Shown here in pieces: positions 43,126 to 51,392 of a stretch of 64,000 nt of DNA. The translations under genes were made by a program, and so were the position numbers. Within the stretch, counting starts at the first letter, position 1, and every line of letters begins with the position of its first letter. This stretch comes from Flavobacterium sp. LC2016-12 (GTDB lineage: Bacteria; Bacteroidota; Bacteroidia; Flavobacteriales; Flavobacteriaceae): positions 248,001 through 312,000 of the forward strand of contig NZ_JADKPT010000004.1 of assembly GCF_015351595.1 (NCBI RefSeq). Direction: 5' to 3'. The notes beneath the pieces are model-generated. The model was not told the origin of the DNA. It ran no database searches and saw only the letters and a program-made list of their open reading frames with translations.

Positions 43126-44118
43126 ATGAAAACTATATTAAATAAATTAATCAACCACGAAGTGCTTACAAAAGAAGAAGCCAAAGACGTATTGATTAAT
43201 ATCTCAAGTGGAAATTATAATCCAAGTCAGATTTCGGCATTTTTGACCGTATTTATGATGCGCAGTATTACTATTGATGAGCTTTCGGGTTTTCGTGAAG
43301 CTTTGTTGGAATTATGCGTTCGAGTTGATTTATCAGCTTACAACACCATCGATTTATGCGGAACGGGTGGCGATGGAAAAGATACTTTTAACATCTCCAC
43401 TTTAGCATCGTTTATATCAGCAGGAGCTGGAATAAAAGTAGCAAAACATGGTAATTACGGAGTTTCATCGATTTCAGGATCAAGCAACGTGATGGAAAAA
43501 ATGGGAATTAAATTCAGCAATGATCCTTCTTTTTTAGAGAAATGTATTGACAAGGCAGGAATCTGCGTTTTACACGCTCCCCTATTTCACCCCGCAATGA
43601 AAAATGTGGGACCAATCAGAAAAGAATTGGCGGTAAAAACGTTCTTTAATATGTTGGGACCAATGGTAAATCCGTCGTTTCCACAAAATCAATTGGTTGG
43701 TGTTTTCAATTTGGAATTAGCTCGTATGTATGCTTATTTATACCAAAACACCGATATCAATTTTACCATTTTACATTCTCTTGATGGATATGACGAAATT
43801 TCCTTAACAGGTCCAACCAAAACGATAACATCACACATGGAAGGCATGTTAAACCCTTCTGATTTTGGAGTTAGGCTTCTATCTCAAACTGAAATTGAAG
43901 GTGGAAAAACGATTGAAGAATCGGCAGAAATGTTCACCAATATTATTTCAGGAAAAGGAACAGAAGCCCAAAACAATGTCGTTCTGGCCAACGCGGCAAT
44001 GGCAATTGCAACCGTTACAAAATGTTCTCCATTAGAAGGATTTGAACTGGCAAAAGAAAGCTTATTCTCCGGAAAAGGACTTCAGGCATTGAAAACATTA
44101 CAAGAATTAAGTAAGTAA
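43126..44118 (+). CDS. trpD: Anthranilate phosphoribosyltransferase
   Basis: A 330-residue enzyme transferring phosphoribose from PRPP to anthranilate. The PRPP-binding motif is DLCGTGGDGKDTFNIST. KHGNYGVSSISGSSNVMEKMG and the basic HPAMKNVGPIRKELAVKTFFNMLGP segment form the anthranilate tunnel. The helical N-terminal dimerisation domain is complete. Third catalytic gene of the trp operon, flanked by dispersed repeats. Confidence 0.96.
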   Translation: MKTILNKLINHEVLTKEEAKDVLINISSGNYNPSQISAFLTVFMMRSITIDELSGFREALLELCVRVDLSAYNTIDLCGTGGDGKDTFNISTLASFISAGAGIKVAKHGNYGVSSISGSSNVMEKMGIKFSNDPSFLEKCIDKAGICVLHAPLFHPAMKNVGPIRKELAVKTFFNMLGPMVNPSFPQNQLVGVFNLELARMYAYLYQNTDINFTILHSLDGYDEISLTGPTKTITSHMEGMLNPSDFGVRLLSQTEIEGGKTIEESAEMFTNIISGKGTEAQNNVVLANAAMAIATVTKCSPLEGFELAKESLFSGKGLQALKTLQELSK

Positions 44119-44123
44119 AAAAT

Positions 44124-44198
44124 AGTTTCAAGTTTTCTTTTTTTCAGGTTTCAAGTTGTTGGAACGTAACCTGAAACTTGAAACTTGAAACCTGAAAC
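44124..44198. repeat. AACTTGAAACCTGAAAC dispersed repeat
   Basis: The same word family as at 42379 and 43033, here between trpD and trpC, with GTTTCAAG/TTTCAGGTTTCAAG and CCTGAAACTTGAAACTTG arms. Confidence 0.8.
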
Positions 44199-44207
44199 AA
44201 ATACAAC

Positions 44208-44987
44208 ATGAACATTTTAGATAAAATAATATTTGATAAACAGCGTGAAGTCGTTCTTAAAAAATCAATCATTCCGGTTTCACAATTGGAAAGTTCTGTT
44301 TTTTTTGGAAGAGAAACGATTTCTTTGAGTCAGAAATTGAGAACAAGTTCAACCGGAATTATTGCAGAACACAAACGTCGCTCTCCATCTAAATCAGTAA
44401 TCAATCATAGTTTTACTGTTGAAGAAGTCGTAAAAGGTTATGAAAATGCAGGAGCGTGCGGAATTTCGGTTTTAACTGATGGAAAATATTTTGGAGGTTC
44501 CTTAGATGATTTACTATTGGCAAGAGCGAGTGTTAATATTCCACTATTACGAAAAGAATTTATTGTTGACGAATACCAAATTCTGGAAGCAAAAGCTTTT
44601 GGAGCCGATTTAATTTTATTGATCGCCGCGGTTTTAACTCGTGAAGAAATCAAATCATTATCCGAATTTGCAAAGAAATTAGGTTTAGAAGTTTTACTTG
44701 AGGTTCATAATCAGGAAGAATTAGAAAAATCAATTATGCCGAGTTTAGACATGATTGGCGTAAACAACAGAAACCTAAAAACATTCGAAGTAAGTTTAGA
44801 TTTCAGCAAACAACTGGCATCACAAATTCCGGATGAATTCGTAAAAGTTTCTGAAAGCGGCATCTCATCAATAGAAGCCATTTCAGAATTAAGACCATAT
44901 GGTTACAGCGGCTTCTTAATTGGAGAAAACTTCATGAAAACTGATAACGCCGGCCAAGCAGCTATTGACTTTATAAGTCAGCTGTAG
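44208..44987 (+). CDS. trpC: Indole-3-glycerol phosphate synthase
   Basis: A 259-residue TIM-barrel enzyme converting CdRP to indole-3-glycerol phosphate. It has IIAEHKRRSPSKSVI (catalytic Lys region), CGISVLTDGKYFGGSLDDL, LLRKEFIVDEYQI, LEVLLEVHN, IGVNNRNLKTF and the phosphate-binding SESGISS and GFLIGENFM loops. It is a separate gene from trpF, unlike the enterobacterial fusion. It is followed by a 150-bp repeat-rich gap. Confidence 0.96.
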   Translation: MNILDKIIFDKQREVVLKKSIIPVSQLESSVFFGRETISLSQKLRTSSTGIIAEHKRRSPSKSVINHSFTVEEVVKGYENAGACGISVLTDGKYFGGSLDDLLLARASVNIPLLRKEFIVDEYQILEAKAFGADLILLIAAVLTREEIKSLSEFAKKLGLEVLLEVHNQEELEKSIMPSLDMIGVNNRNLKTFEVSLDFSKQLASQIPDEFVKVSESGISSIEAISELRPYGYSGFLIGENFMKTDNAGQAAIDFISQL

Positions 44988-45143
44988 GCAATAAGCTATA
45001 GGCTGTAAGCTTTTAGCAAAAAATAAATAAAAATCTGCGCAAAGCAAAAAGCCTATTGCTTAAAGCGAAAAGCATTAAAAAAAAATCAGCACAAAGCAAA
45101 AAAGCCTAAAGCTTATTGCTTATAGCTTAAAGCATCAAAAAAA
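44988..45143. repeat. AAGCTATAGGC / AAAGC repeat-rich gap
   Basis: This trpC-trpF gap is made of repeated words (AATAAGCTATAGGCTG, TCTGCGCAAAGCAAAAAGCC, CAGCACAAAGCAAAAAAGCC, TTATTGCTTATAGCTTAAAGC) that form imperfect inverted repeats. Confidence 0.7.
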
Positions 45144-45776
45144 ATGAAACTCAAAATATGCGGAATGAAATATCCTGAAAACATACTCGAAGTAGGCACA
45201 CTCCTACCCGATTATATGGGATTTATTTTCTGGGAAAAATCCGCGAGATACTTTAACGGAGAAATTCCGGAACTGATAGAAACGGTCAAAAAAGTAGGCG
45301 TTTTTGTAAATCAGAGTCAGAAAGAAATTCTGGAAAAAGTTCAGAAATATAAATTACGAGCCGTCCAATTACACGGAAATGAGTCGGTTGAATTTTTATC
45401 AGAATTAAAAAAGCAATTACCAAAGAAAGTCCAAATCATAAAAGCTTTTTCTGCAGATAATGATTTTGATTTTGAGATTTTAAAACCTTACGAAGCGGTC
45501 TGCGATTACTTTCTTTTTGATACAAAAGGAAAACTACCAGGCGGCAACGGAACCACATTTGACTGGACTATATTAAAAGAATACAAGTCTAAAAAACCAT
45601 TCTTTTTGAGTGGTGGTATTGGAATAAATGAATTAAAAGCGATCGAAGAAATTTCAAAAAGTAATTTACCTATTTATGCTATCGATGTAAATAGTAAATT
45701 TGAAATCGAACCGGGGCTGAAAAACAAAAATCTATTTAGCAATTTCAAACGAAAATTTGATGTTGCAAACTTTTAA
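45144..45776 (+). CDS. trpF: Phosphoribosylanthranilate isomerase
   Basis: A 210-residue TIM-barrel isomerase converting PRA to CdRP. KLKICGMKYPENI holds the catalytic Cys, VQLHGNESVEF is the second signature, and LFDTKGKLPGGNGTTFDW contains the catalytic Asp. FFLSGGIGINEL and IDVNSKFEIEPGLKN are the phosphate-binding end. It lies 12 bp upstream of trpB and is probably coupled to it. Confidence 0.95.
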   Translation: MKLKICGMKYPENILEVGTLLPDYMGFIFWEKSARYFNGEIPELIETVKKVGVFVNQSQKEILEKVQKYKLRAVQLHGNESVEFLSELKKQLPKKVQIIKAFSADNDFDFEILKPYEAVCDYFLFDTKGKLPGGNGTTFDWTILKEYKSKKPFFLSGGIGINELKAIEEISKSNLPIYAIDVNSKFEIEPGLKNKNLFSNFKRKFDVANF

Positions 45777-45788
45777 ACTTTAAACGAA

Positions 45789-46970
45789 ATGAACTTTAAC
45801 GTTAACGAAAAAGGATATTACGGAGAATTTGGAGGAGCTTATATTCCCGAAATGCTATATCCGAATGTAGAAGAATTACGTCAGAATTATTTAAAAATAA
45901 CAAGCGAACCTGATTTTAAAGCTGAGTTCGATCAATTGTTGAAAGATTACGTTGGACGCCCTAGTCCGCTTTATTTTGCGAAGCGTTTATCTGAAAAATA
46001 CAATACCAAAGTCTATCTAAAAAGAGAGGACTTAAATCATACAGGCGCACATAAAGTCAACAATACTATCGGGCAAATATTGGTTGCAAAACGTTTAGGC
46101 AAAAAAAGAATTATTGCTGAAACCGGAGCTGGCCAGCATGGCGTTGCAACAGCTACTGTTTGTGCATTAATGGGTCTGGAATGTATCGTTTATATGGGTG
46201 AAATTGACATTGCGCGTCAGGCGCCGAACGTGGCACGTATGAAAATGTTAGGTGCAGAAGTTCGTCCGGCACTTTCGGGTTCCAGAACTTTAAAAGATGC
46301 AACAAACGAAGCAATTCGTGACTGGATCAATAATCCGGTTGATACACATTATATTATCGGATCAGCGATTGGACCGCATCCTTATCCTGATATGGTAACG
46401 CGTTTTCAAAGTGTTATTTCTGAAGAAATAAAATGGCAGTTAAAAGAAAAAGAAGGACGTGAAAACCCTGATTATGTTGTAGCTTGCATTGGCGGCGGAA
46501 GTAACGCCGCCGGAACGTATTACCACTTTTTACACGAGCCTGAGGTTGGAATCATAGCAGTTGAAGCTGCAGGAAAAGGTGTTGACAGCGGTCATAGCGC
46601 GGCAACAAGTAAATTAGGAAAAGTAGGCGTTATTCATGGTTGTAAAACCCTTTTGATGCAAACACCAGACGGACAAATTACGGAACCGTATTCGATTTCT
46701 GCAGGTTTAGATTATCCAGGAGTTGGCCCAATGCACGCGCATTTGGCACAAACCGGACGCGGTGAATTTTTCTCCGTTACCGATGACGATGCAATGAACG
46801 CTGGTTTGCAATTGACAAAATTAGAAGGAATTATTCCGGCGATCGAAAGTGCCCACGCTTTTGCGGTTTTAGATCAAAAGAAATTTAAACCAACTGATAT
46901 TGTTGTGATCAGCCTTTCGGGACGTGGCGATAAAGATTTAGACAATTATATCGACTATTTTAAATTGTAA
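45789..46970 (+). CDS. trpB: Tryptophan synthase beta chain
   Basis: A 393-residue PLP enzyme joining indole and serine. The PLP Lys lies in LNHTGAHKVNNTIGQ, the catalytic Glu in AETGAGQHGVATA, and the phosphate-binding loop is CIGGGSNAAGTY. It is of ordinary TrpB1 length and works with TrpA (48343-49104). The two are not adjacent, being separated by a GGCT-like and a nitrilase-like gene. Confidence 0.97.
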   Translation: MNFNVNEKGYYGEFGGAYIPEMLYPNVEELRQNYLKITSEPDFKAEFDQLLKDYVGRPSPLYFAKRLSEKYNTKVYLKREDLNHTGAHKVNNTIGQILVAKRLGKKRIIAETGAGQHGVATATVCALMGLECIVYMGEIDIARQAPNVARMKMLGAEVRPALSGSRTLKDATNEAIRDWINNPVDTHYIIGSAIGPHPYPDMVTRFQSVISEEIKWQLKEKEGRENPDYVVACIGGGSNAAGTYYHFLHEPEVGIIAVEAAGKGVDSGHSAATSKLGKVGVIHGCKTLLMQTPDGQITEPYSISAGLDYPGVGPMHAHLAQTGRGEFFSVTDDDAMNAGLQLTKLEGIIPAIESAHAFAVLDQKKFKPTDIVVISLSGRGDKDLDNYIDYFKL

Positions 46971-47028
46971 TAAAAATCGTAATTTGGGCGTTCGCTTATA
47001 AAACCAAATAACGAGAAAAATAATAATT

Positions 47029-47346
47029 ATGGAACAGTTATTCTCATACGGAACCTTACGTTCAAAACAAATTCAAATGCAGCTTTTTAATAAGGTATTA
47101 ACCGGAACTAAAGATCAGCTTTTAGGGCACAAACTAAAAAGTCTTCAAATAGAAGAAGAATTTGGAATGGCAGATTATGTTGTTGCAGTGCCAACAGAAG
47201 ATGCTTCAGATCCTATACATGGTATTGTTTACAATATTTCTCCTTCTGATTTAGCTAAAGTAGATATATTCGAATCGAATGCTTATAAAAGAGTGGAAGT
47301 TAAATTGAAGTCGGGAATCGTTGCCTGGATTTATATAGAAAGTTAA
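47029..47346 (+). CDS. Gamma-glutamylcyclotransferase-like (AIG2) protein
   Basis: A 105-residue protein with the GGCT/AIG2 fold. The hallmark substrate loop appears as LFSYGTLRSKQIQ at the N-terminus, and VDIFESNAYKRVEVKL carries the E..Y.R motif, in which Glu would be the catalytic acid. Members cyclise gamma-glutamyl amines or peptides. It lies 8 bp before a carbon-nitrogen hydrolase gene, and the pair sits between trpB and trpA. A role in amide or glutamyl metabolism is plausible but not shown. Confidence 0.85.
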   Translation: MEQLFSYGTLRSKQIQMQLFNKVLTGTKDQLLGHKLKSLQIEEEFGMADYVVAVPTEDASDPIHGIVYNISPSDLAKVDIFESNAYKRVEVKLKSGIVAWIYIES

Positions 47347-47354
47347 GAAAAAAA

Positions 47355-48089
47355 ATGATTTTAGCAGCAGCACAAACAAAACCAACCCGGGGAAATATTG
47401 AAGCTAATTTATTAGATCATTATCGTCTTATCGAATTGGCGGTGCAAAATGGAGCGCAATTAATTGCATTTCCTGAAATGTCTATTACAGGTTATGAAAG
47501 AGAAAATGCTCAAAAATTAGCTTTCAAAAAAAACGATTCTCGATTAGATCATTTGAAAAAACTGGCTTCTGAAAATAATATTATCATTGTTGCCGGTGCG
47601 CCAATTCAATTTGAAAAAGAAATGTTTATCGGAGAGTTTGTTATTTCTCCGGATCAATCCGTTTCGATTTATACGAAGCAGTTTTTGCATGAAGGCGAAG
47701 ATGAGTTTCAATCTTCATTTGATTATAATCCGATGATTACGATTGAAGATCAAAAAATTTCATTTGCTATTTGTGCTGATATTGATAATCCGTTACATCC
47801 CGAAAATGCTTGTAAAAAAGCTACTGACATTTATATTGCCAGTATTTTCTTTTCGCCAAACGGGATTCTGAATGCGTATCGAGATTTACAAAGCTATGCT
47901 GCGAAACACAGAATGAATGTTTTGATGTCGAATTTCAGCGGAGAATCATGGGGTTCGCCATCAGCGGGACAAAGCGCTTTTTGGAATAATAAAGGAGAAT
48001 TGATTAGACAAATGAATGATTCGAATTCCGGATTATTATTGGTTGAGAATAAAAATGATAATTGGACAAGTAAAGTTGTGAAGATTTAA
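47355..48089 (+). CDS. Carbon-nitrogen hydrolase (nitrilase superfamily)
   Basis: A 244-residue amidase-like enzyme. The Glu-Lys-Cys triad can be placed at FPEMSITGYE, the region after IYTKQFLHEGED, and FAICADIDNP. The Cys motif differs from the common CYDxRFP form, so the branch is unusual or diverged. NFSGESWGSPSAGQSAF is the typical C-terminal segment. It is encoded 8 bp after the GGCT-like gene, in the middle of the trp operon. Substrate unknown. Confidence 0.87.
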   Translation: MILAAAQTKPTRGNIEANLLDHYRLIELAVQNGAQLIAFPEMSITGYERENAQKLAFKKNDSRLDHLKKLASENNIIIVAGAPIQFEKEMFIGEFVISPDQSVSIYTKQFLHEGEDEFQSSFDYNPMITIEDQKISFAICADIDNPLHPENACKKATDIYIASIFFSPNGILNAYRDLQSYAAKHRMNVLMSNFSGESWGSPSAGQSAFWNNKGELIRQMNDSNSGLLLVENKNDNWTSKVVKI

Positions 48090-48128
48090 AAAATAAATGC
48101 CACAGATTGCACAGATTAGAAAGATTTT

Positions 48129-48220
48129 TTTCACGCAGATTTGGCAGATTAGAGCAGATTTAAATTAATTAAAAAGATCTGCGCAAATCAGCTTAAATCC
48201 ATTTTTAAATCTGCGTGAAA
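48129..48220. repeat. TTTCACGCAGATTT inverted repeat
   Basis: Perfect 14-bp arms (48129-48142 and 48207-48220) with further GCAGATT / AAATCTG words inside. It lies in the 253-bp gap before trpA, which also has TCCCGATAGCTATCGGGA at about 48256-48273. Confidence 0.8.
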
Positions 48221-48342
48221 TAAATTTACCGCTGTAATCAATGAAAATCATTTATCCCGATAGCTATCGGGAGTGGCAAAAAAATAACTTAATAAAATAC
48301 CTAACAGATTTTGAAAACCTGCTAGGATAAAAAATAAAAATA

Positions 48343-49104
48343 ATGAACAGAATAACTCAAAAATTACAAGAAGACAAAAAGATACTTTCTATCTATTTTT
48401 CTGCCGGATATCCTAACTTAAATGATACCGTTCAGATTATTCAGGATTTAGAAAAAAATGGCGTTGATTTAATTGAAATTGGTTTGCCTTTTAGTGATCC
48501 TTTGGCGGATGGTCCAACAATTCAGGCGAGTTCAACAACAGCGCTTCATAACGGAATGACAACTCAAATTCTTTTTGATCAGCTGAAGAACATCCGCGAA
48601 AGCGTAAAAATTCCTTTGATTATCATGGGCTATTTTAATCCGATGCTGCAATATGGAGTTGAAGCATTCTGTAAAAAATGCGCAGAAATCGGTATCGACG
48701 GATTAATTATTCCGGATTTACCGGTTGATGTTTATGCAGATGAATACAAAGCAATTTTCGAGAAATACGGATTAATCAATGTGTTTTTGATTACACCTCA
48801 AACTTCAGACGAACGCATTCGCTTTATCGACAGCGTTTCAAACGGATTTATTTATATGGTAAGTTCTGCCAGTGTAACGGGTTCTCAATCTGGTTTTGGA
48901 AATATTCAGGAAAGCTATTTCGAAAGAATCGGAAACATGAATTTGAAAAACCCACAAATTGTTGGTTTCGGAATTTCGAATAAAGAAACTTTTAATCAGG
49001 CTACGAAATTTGCAAAAGGTGCCATTATTGGAAGTGCTTTTATCAAACATTTGAGTGAAAGTGGTTCTGGGAAAATTTCGGAATTTGTTGGGGAGATTCG
49101 ATAA
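48343..49104 (+). CDS. trpA: Tryptophan synthase alpha chain
   Basis: A 253-residue TIM barrel cleaving indole-3-glycerol phosphate to indole. LIEIGLPFSDPLADGPTIQ contains the catalytic Glu/Asp pair region. GIDGLIIPDLPVD is the second motif, and FIYMVSSASVTG plus GFGISN and GAIIGSAFI bind the phosphate. It is the last gene of the trp pathway here and is followed by a palindrome and a strong terminator. Confidence 0.96.
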   Translation: MNRITQKLQEDKKILSIYFSAGYPNLNDTVQIIQDLEKNGVDLIEIGLPFSDPLADGPTIQASSTTALHNGMTTQILFDQLKNIRESVKIPLIIMGYFNPMLQYGVEAFCKKCAEIGIDGLIIPDLPVDVYADEYKAIFEKYGLINVFLITPQTSDERIRFIDSVSNGFIYMVSSASVTGSQSGFGNIQESYFERIGNMNLKNPQIVGFGISNKETFNQATKFAKGAIIGSAFIKHLSESGSGKISEFVGEIR

Positions 49105-49141
49105 GAATATATTTCTGATTTAAAGTCCAAACGCATAGTTA

Positions 49142-49231
49142 TTTCGACGAAGGAGAAATCCTCGTTAGGAACTCGACAAAGATTGACCCTTAGGAATAGA
49201 GCTGCTTGCGAGGATTTCTCCTTCGTCGAAA
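49142..49231. repeat. TTTCGACGAAGGAGAAATCC inverted repeat
   Basis: Near-perfect arms of about 23 bp (49142-49164 and 49208-49231) with a 43-bp spacer, located after trpA. Confidence 0.85.
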
Positions 49232-49256
49232 TGACAAAATTACGCATAACTGCACA

Positions 49257-49296
49257 AAGCTGGATTAACATCTTACAATGTTAATCCAGCTTTTTT
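49257..49296 (+). terminator. Terminator of trp operon
   Basis: AAGCTGGATTAACA, short loop, TGTTAATCCAGCTT followed by TTTT, about 150 bp after trpA. Confidence 0.8.
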
Positions 49297-49376
49297 ATTT
49301 CTTAACAATACCTTTAAAAAAGCATAATTTAACAAAAAACAACTACACCGTTTTATGTTAATATTTTGTTAAACAA

Positions 49377-49398
49377 AAATTAAACGATCGTTTAATTT
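49377..49398. promoter_or_regulatory. Perfect 22-bp palindromic operator
   Basis: Half-site AAATTAAACGA followed directly by its reverse complement TCGTTTAATTT, with no spacer. It lies 12 bp before a TAATTTTG -7 box (49410-49417) and 41 bp before the TetR-family start codon. It is the likely autoregulatory site. Confidence 0.75.
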
Positions 49399-49409
49399 AA
49401 ACACTTGTT

Positions 49410-49417
49410 TAATTTTG
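49410..49417 (+). promoter_or_regulatory. -7 box of tetR-efflux operon
   Basis: TAATTTTG matches TAnnTTTG, 22 bp before the TetR start. Repressor bound at 49377-49398 would occlude the promoter. Confidence 0.6.
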
Positions 49418-49438
49418 TACCCGATTAGAAACACTACC

Positions 49439-50068
49439 ATGTCAAACATCGAATTAAACGATAAAAAAATTCAGATTCTGGAAGTTGCTGAAAAGCTATT
49501 TTCTGAGAAAGGATTTGAGGGGACATCGATACGGGATATCTCAAAACATGCAAAAATTAATATTGCAATGGTCTCGTATTATTTTGGTTCAAAAGAAAGA
49601 CTACTGGAGGCTTTAATTCTTTACAAAACTTCCGATTTAAAACTACAACTCGAAAATTTATTGCAAGAAAATCTCGAACCTATTGAAAAAGTCAATAAAT
49701 TAATCGAAATTTACATTAACAGAATCAGTTGTAACAAAGGGATTTTCAGAGTTTTACACTTCGAAATCAATTCAGAAAAGAGAGAAAAAAGCATGATTGC
49801 CTTTACCGAACTCAAAAAAGGAAATCTAAAATCGGTAGAAAGTATTATAGCTCAAGGCCAGTCAAAAGGCGTTTTTAGAAAAGATGTTATAATTCCGCTT
49901 CTTACGCCAACGATCATTGGAACCTTTTTTCACTTTCACATGAATAAATCTTTTTTTGTGGAATTACTGAATTTAAAAACAGAAGAAATGTATAATAATT
50001 ACATTAAAACCAGTCTTACAAAGCACATTCAACAAACTATAAAAGCGCTACTTGTTTATGAAAATTAA
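49439..50068 (+). CDS. TetR-family transcriptional regulator
   Basis: A 209-residue repressor starting at MSNIELNDKKIQILEVAEKLF; 8 in-frame codons upstream overlap the promoter and are unlikely. The HTH is FEGTSIRDISKHAKINIAMVSYYFGSKERLLEAL, the standard TetR pattern. The C-terminal helical ligand domain has no assignable ligand. It overlaps the next gene by about 11 bp and heads an EmrAB-TolC-like efflux operon that it presumably represses. Confidence 0.92.
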   Translation: MSNIELNDKKIQILEVAEKLFSEKGFEGTSIRDISKHAKINIAMVSYYFGSKERLLEALILYKTSDLKLQLENLLQENLEPIEKVNKLIEIYINRISCNKGIFRVLHFEINSEKREKSMIAFTELKKGNLKSVESIIAQGQSKGVFRKDVIIPLLTPTIIGTFFHFHMNKSFFVELLNLKTEEMYNNYIKTSLTKHIQQTIKALLVYEN

Positions 50069-51380
50069 TCCATTATTGCTCTTTGGTATATTCTTCATCG
50101 GAATCTCATCAATAGAAGCACAAGAAAAAACAAGTTTAACCTTAGACGAAGCCGTAAAACTGGCTTGGGAAAAAAGTAACGAAGTTACGCTTGCCAACAC
50201 TAAGGTAAACTCAAAAAAATACGAATTACAAGAGGTTAAAAACAATCAATATCCAGATATTAAAATCTCTGGTCAATACCAACGCTTAACAAAAGCTTCA
50301 ATTGACATGCATAATGATGAGGCTAGTGCCGAGCCAATGCCATCTCCGGATCAGGCGTTGTTAGGAATGGCAACTCTAAGTTTGCCAATATTTTCAGGTT
50401 TTAAAATTCAGAACAGCATCAAAGCATATGATAATTTATATGAAGCTGAAAGTGCTTATGCTGCCAAAACAAAAGAGGATGTTGCTTTACGTGTAATCAC
50501 TTATTATACTGCATTATATAAAGCACAAAAAACGTTGGATCTTTTAAACGAAAATCAAAAACAAGCGAAACAGCGCGTTACTGATTTTACAGAACTAGAG
50601 AAAAACGGAATCATACCAAGAAATGATTTATTGAAAGCGCAATTATTGGTTTCAAAAACGCAATTATCTATTGATGAAGCGAATAACAATATCAATAACA
50701 TTAATTTTTATCTGACTACTTTACTTAAGTTAGATCCAAATGTAAAATTGGCTGTTAATGAAGGTGATTTCTTTAGTCTAAAAACAAGCAATGCTCCATC
50801 ATCTGATGCGGTTGCACTTGAAAACAGAAAGGATTTAGAAGCAATTCGTTTGCAACAAAAAGCAAGCGAGGCTAACATCAAAATAGCAAAAGCAGGTTAT
50901 TATCCTACATTAGCTTTACTAGGTGGTTATACAGCATTGGATCTTAAAGATTTTATTACTGTAAAATATGCAATGAATTTTGGACTTGGTTTATCATACG
51001 ATATTTCAGGACTTTATAAAAACAGTGCACATGTAAAAGTTGCCGAAAGTCAGGCTTTAGAAGCAAAAAGTTCAGAAGCAATTTTGACTGATCGTATTAA
51101 AAATGAAGTTCAGAAATCTCTTGAAGATTATGATTTAGCCATTAACCAAAGTGTGGTTTATGACGAAGCACTTCAACAAGCATCTGAAAACTATAGACTT
51201 GTAAAAGATAAATTTGATAATGGATTGTCTGACACTAATGATTTGGTCGAAGCCGATGTTGAACATCTAAATGCCAAAATTAATACTGCTTTGTCTAAAG
51301 CAACCATTATTCAAAAATATTACGAATTACTTTCAGTATCAGGCCAATTATCACAATCATTCAATCTTTCTAAAATATAA
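50058..51380 (+). CDS. TolC-family outer-membrane efflux protein
   Basis: A 440-residue channel protein. I start at MKINPLLLFGIFFIGISSIEAQ (signal peptide), two codons inside the longest frame. Two outer-membrane efflux repeats are recognisable: LTLDEAVKLAWEKSNEV with NQYPDIKISGQYQRL, and NRKDLEAIRLQQKASEANIKIAKAGYYPTLALLGGY. It has a signal peptide, not a lipobox. It provides the outer-membrane exit for the adaptor and MFS pump encoded next. Confidence 0.92.
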   Translation: MKINPLLLFGIFFIGISSIEAQEKTSLTLDEAVKLAWEKSNEVTLANTKVNSKKYELQEVKNNQYPDIKISGQYQRLTKASIDMHNDEASAEPMPSPDQALLGMATLSLPIFSGFKIQNSIKAYDNLYEAESAYAAKTKEDVALRVITYYTALYKAQKTLDLLNENQKQAKQRVTDFTELEKNGIIPRNDLLKAQLLVSKTQLSIDEANNNINNINFYLTTLLKLDPNVKLAVNEGDFFSLKTSNAPSSDAVALENRKDLEAIRLQQKASEANIKIAKAGYYPTLALLGGYTALDLKDFITVKYAMNFGLGLSYDISGLYKNSAHVKVAESQALEAKSSEAILTDRIKNEVQKSLEDYDLAINQSVVYDEALQQASENYRLVKDKFDNGLSDTNDLVEADVEHLNAKINTALSKATIIQKYYELLSVSGQLSQSFNLSKI

Positions 51381-51392
51381 TCGATCGTTCTC

